This document shows, piece by piece, positions 63,989 through 64,000 of a stretch of DNA of 64,000 nucleotides (positions are counted from its first letter, which is position 1; each line of letters starts with the position of its first letter). The position numbers and the translations under genes were made by a program. Origin of the DNA: Arachnia propionica (lineage in GTDB: Bacteria > Actinomycetota > Actinomycetes > Propionibacteriales > Propionibacteriaceae); contig NZ_RQYT01000003.1 in NCBI RefSeq assembly GCF_003932785.1, positions 1 to 64,000 on the forward strand, given 5' to 3'. Under the pieces are notes generated by a model, which made no database searches, had not been told where the DNA came from, and saw nothing but the letters and a program-made list of their open reading frames with translations.

Positions 63989-63994
63989 TAGGCT
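63989..63994 (+). promoter_or_regulatory. -10 box of a gene beyond the window
   Basis: TAGGCT sits 6 bases before the window end, on the plus strand, in the same form as the leaderless boxes elsewhere here. It likely drives a gene right of the window. AAAGGTATCGAT (63938-63949), a LacI-type half-site, lies upstream, so LacI may control that gene and itself. Confidence 0.35.
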
Positions 63995-64000
63995 CCAGCA

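Overview
High-GC actinobacterial chromosome, most likely a host-associated member of the Propionibacteriaceae (Arachnia/Tessaracoccus-like). This rests on the gene set and order (rplM-rpsI-glmM-coaA-nadE-glmS-acpS, groES-groEL under CIRCE operators, guaB-guaB3-like), on many GTG starts and on leaderless-type promoters. It is inferred from gene content, not from a database search. No rRNA, tRNA or CRISPR array was seen.

Layout. 1-650: repeat-rich edge with part of a short transposon-like element, REP-like repeats and a strong terminator. 651-18530: a type VII (ESX-like) secretion locus. The minus-strand arm encodes an RDD-FHA protein, a membrane protein with C-terminal repeats, EccD, a degenerate MinD-like ATPase, the three-ATPase EccC and putative accessory or substrate genes. 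The plus-strand arm encodes two small Esx-like proteins, a DUF6177-like protein, small accessory proteins and a 1018-residue polymorphic toxin. The toxin's C-terminal domain looks like a PD-(D/E)XK nuclease. It is followed by an immunity gene, a TY-Chap/YbjN-like chaperone gene, then a displaced second toxin tip behind a broken copy of the toxin linker, two more immunity paralogues and a truncated chaperone copy. This looks like a toxin-tip reservoir.

18665-22503: a lipoprotein-type serine hydrolase with a histidine kinase and NarL-type response regulator. 22865-31624: housekeeping genes for ribosomal proteins, amino-sugar and cofactor synthesis. 31625-33605: a hydrolase flanked by non-coding DNA rich in small inverted-repeat elements. 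33606-36896: 5-oxoprolinase (PxpA, PxpBC fusion) and a DUF695 protein. 37074-38975: groESL.

39225-56886: a carbohydrate locus. Two Tat-type secreted parallel beta-helix proteins and a third, signal-less paralogue flank genes for a DUF4091-TPR protein, a GH125 alpha-mannosidase, an alkaline-phosphatase-superfamily enzyme, a GH38 alpha-mannosidase and a GH4 enzyme. It also holds a DeoR regulator and a sugar ABC importer without its ATPase. The inferred role is capture, import and intracellular trimming of a mannose-containing, possibly phosphorylated glycan. 56944-63887: Dyp peroxidase, TRIC-like membrane protein, a cytochrome b5-like protein with its TetR regulator, guaB, a guaB3-like gene, chorismate mutase, a small membrane protein and a LacI regulator.

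The most interesting parts are the toxin-tip reservoir, the beta-helix/alpha-mannosidase locus with its shared upstream motif, and the families of short inverted-repeat elements, one of which brackets 33 kb in opposite orientation.
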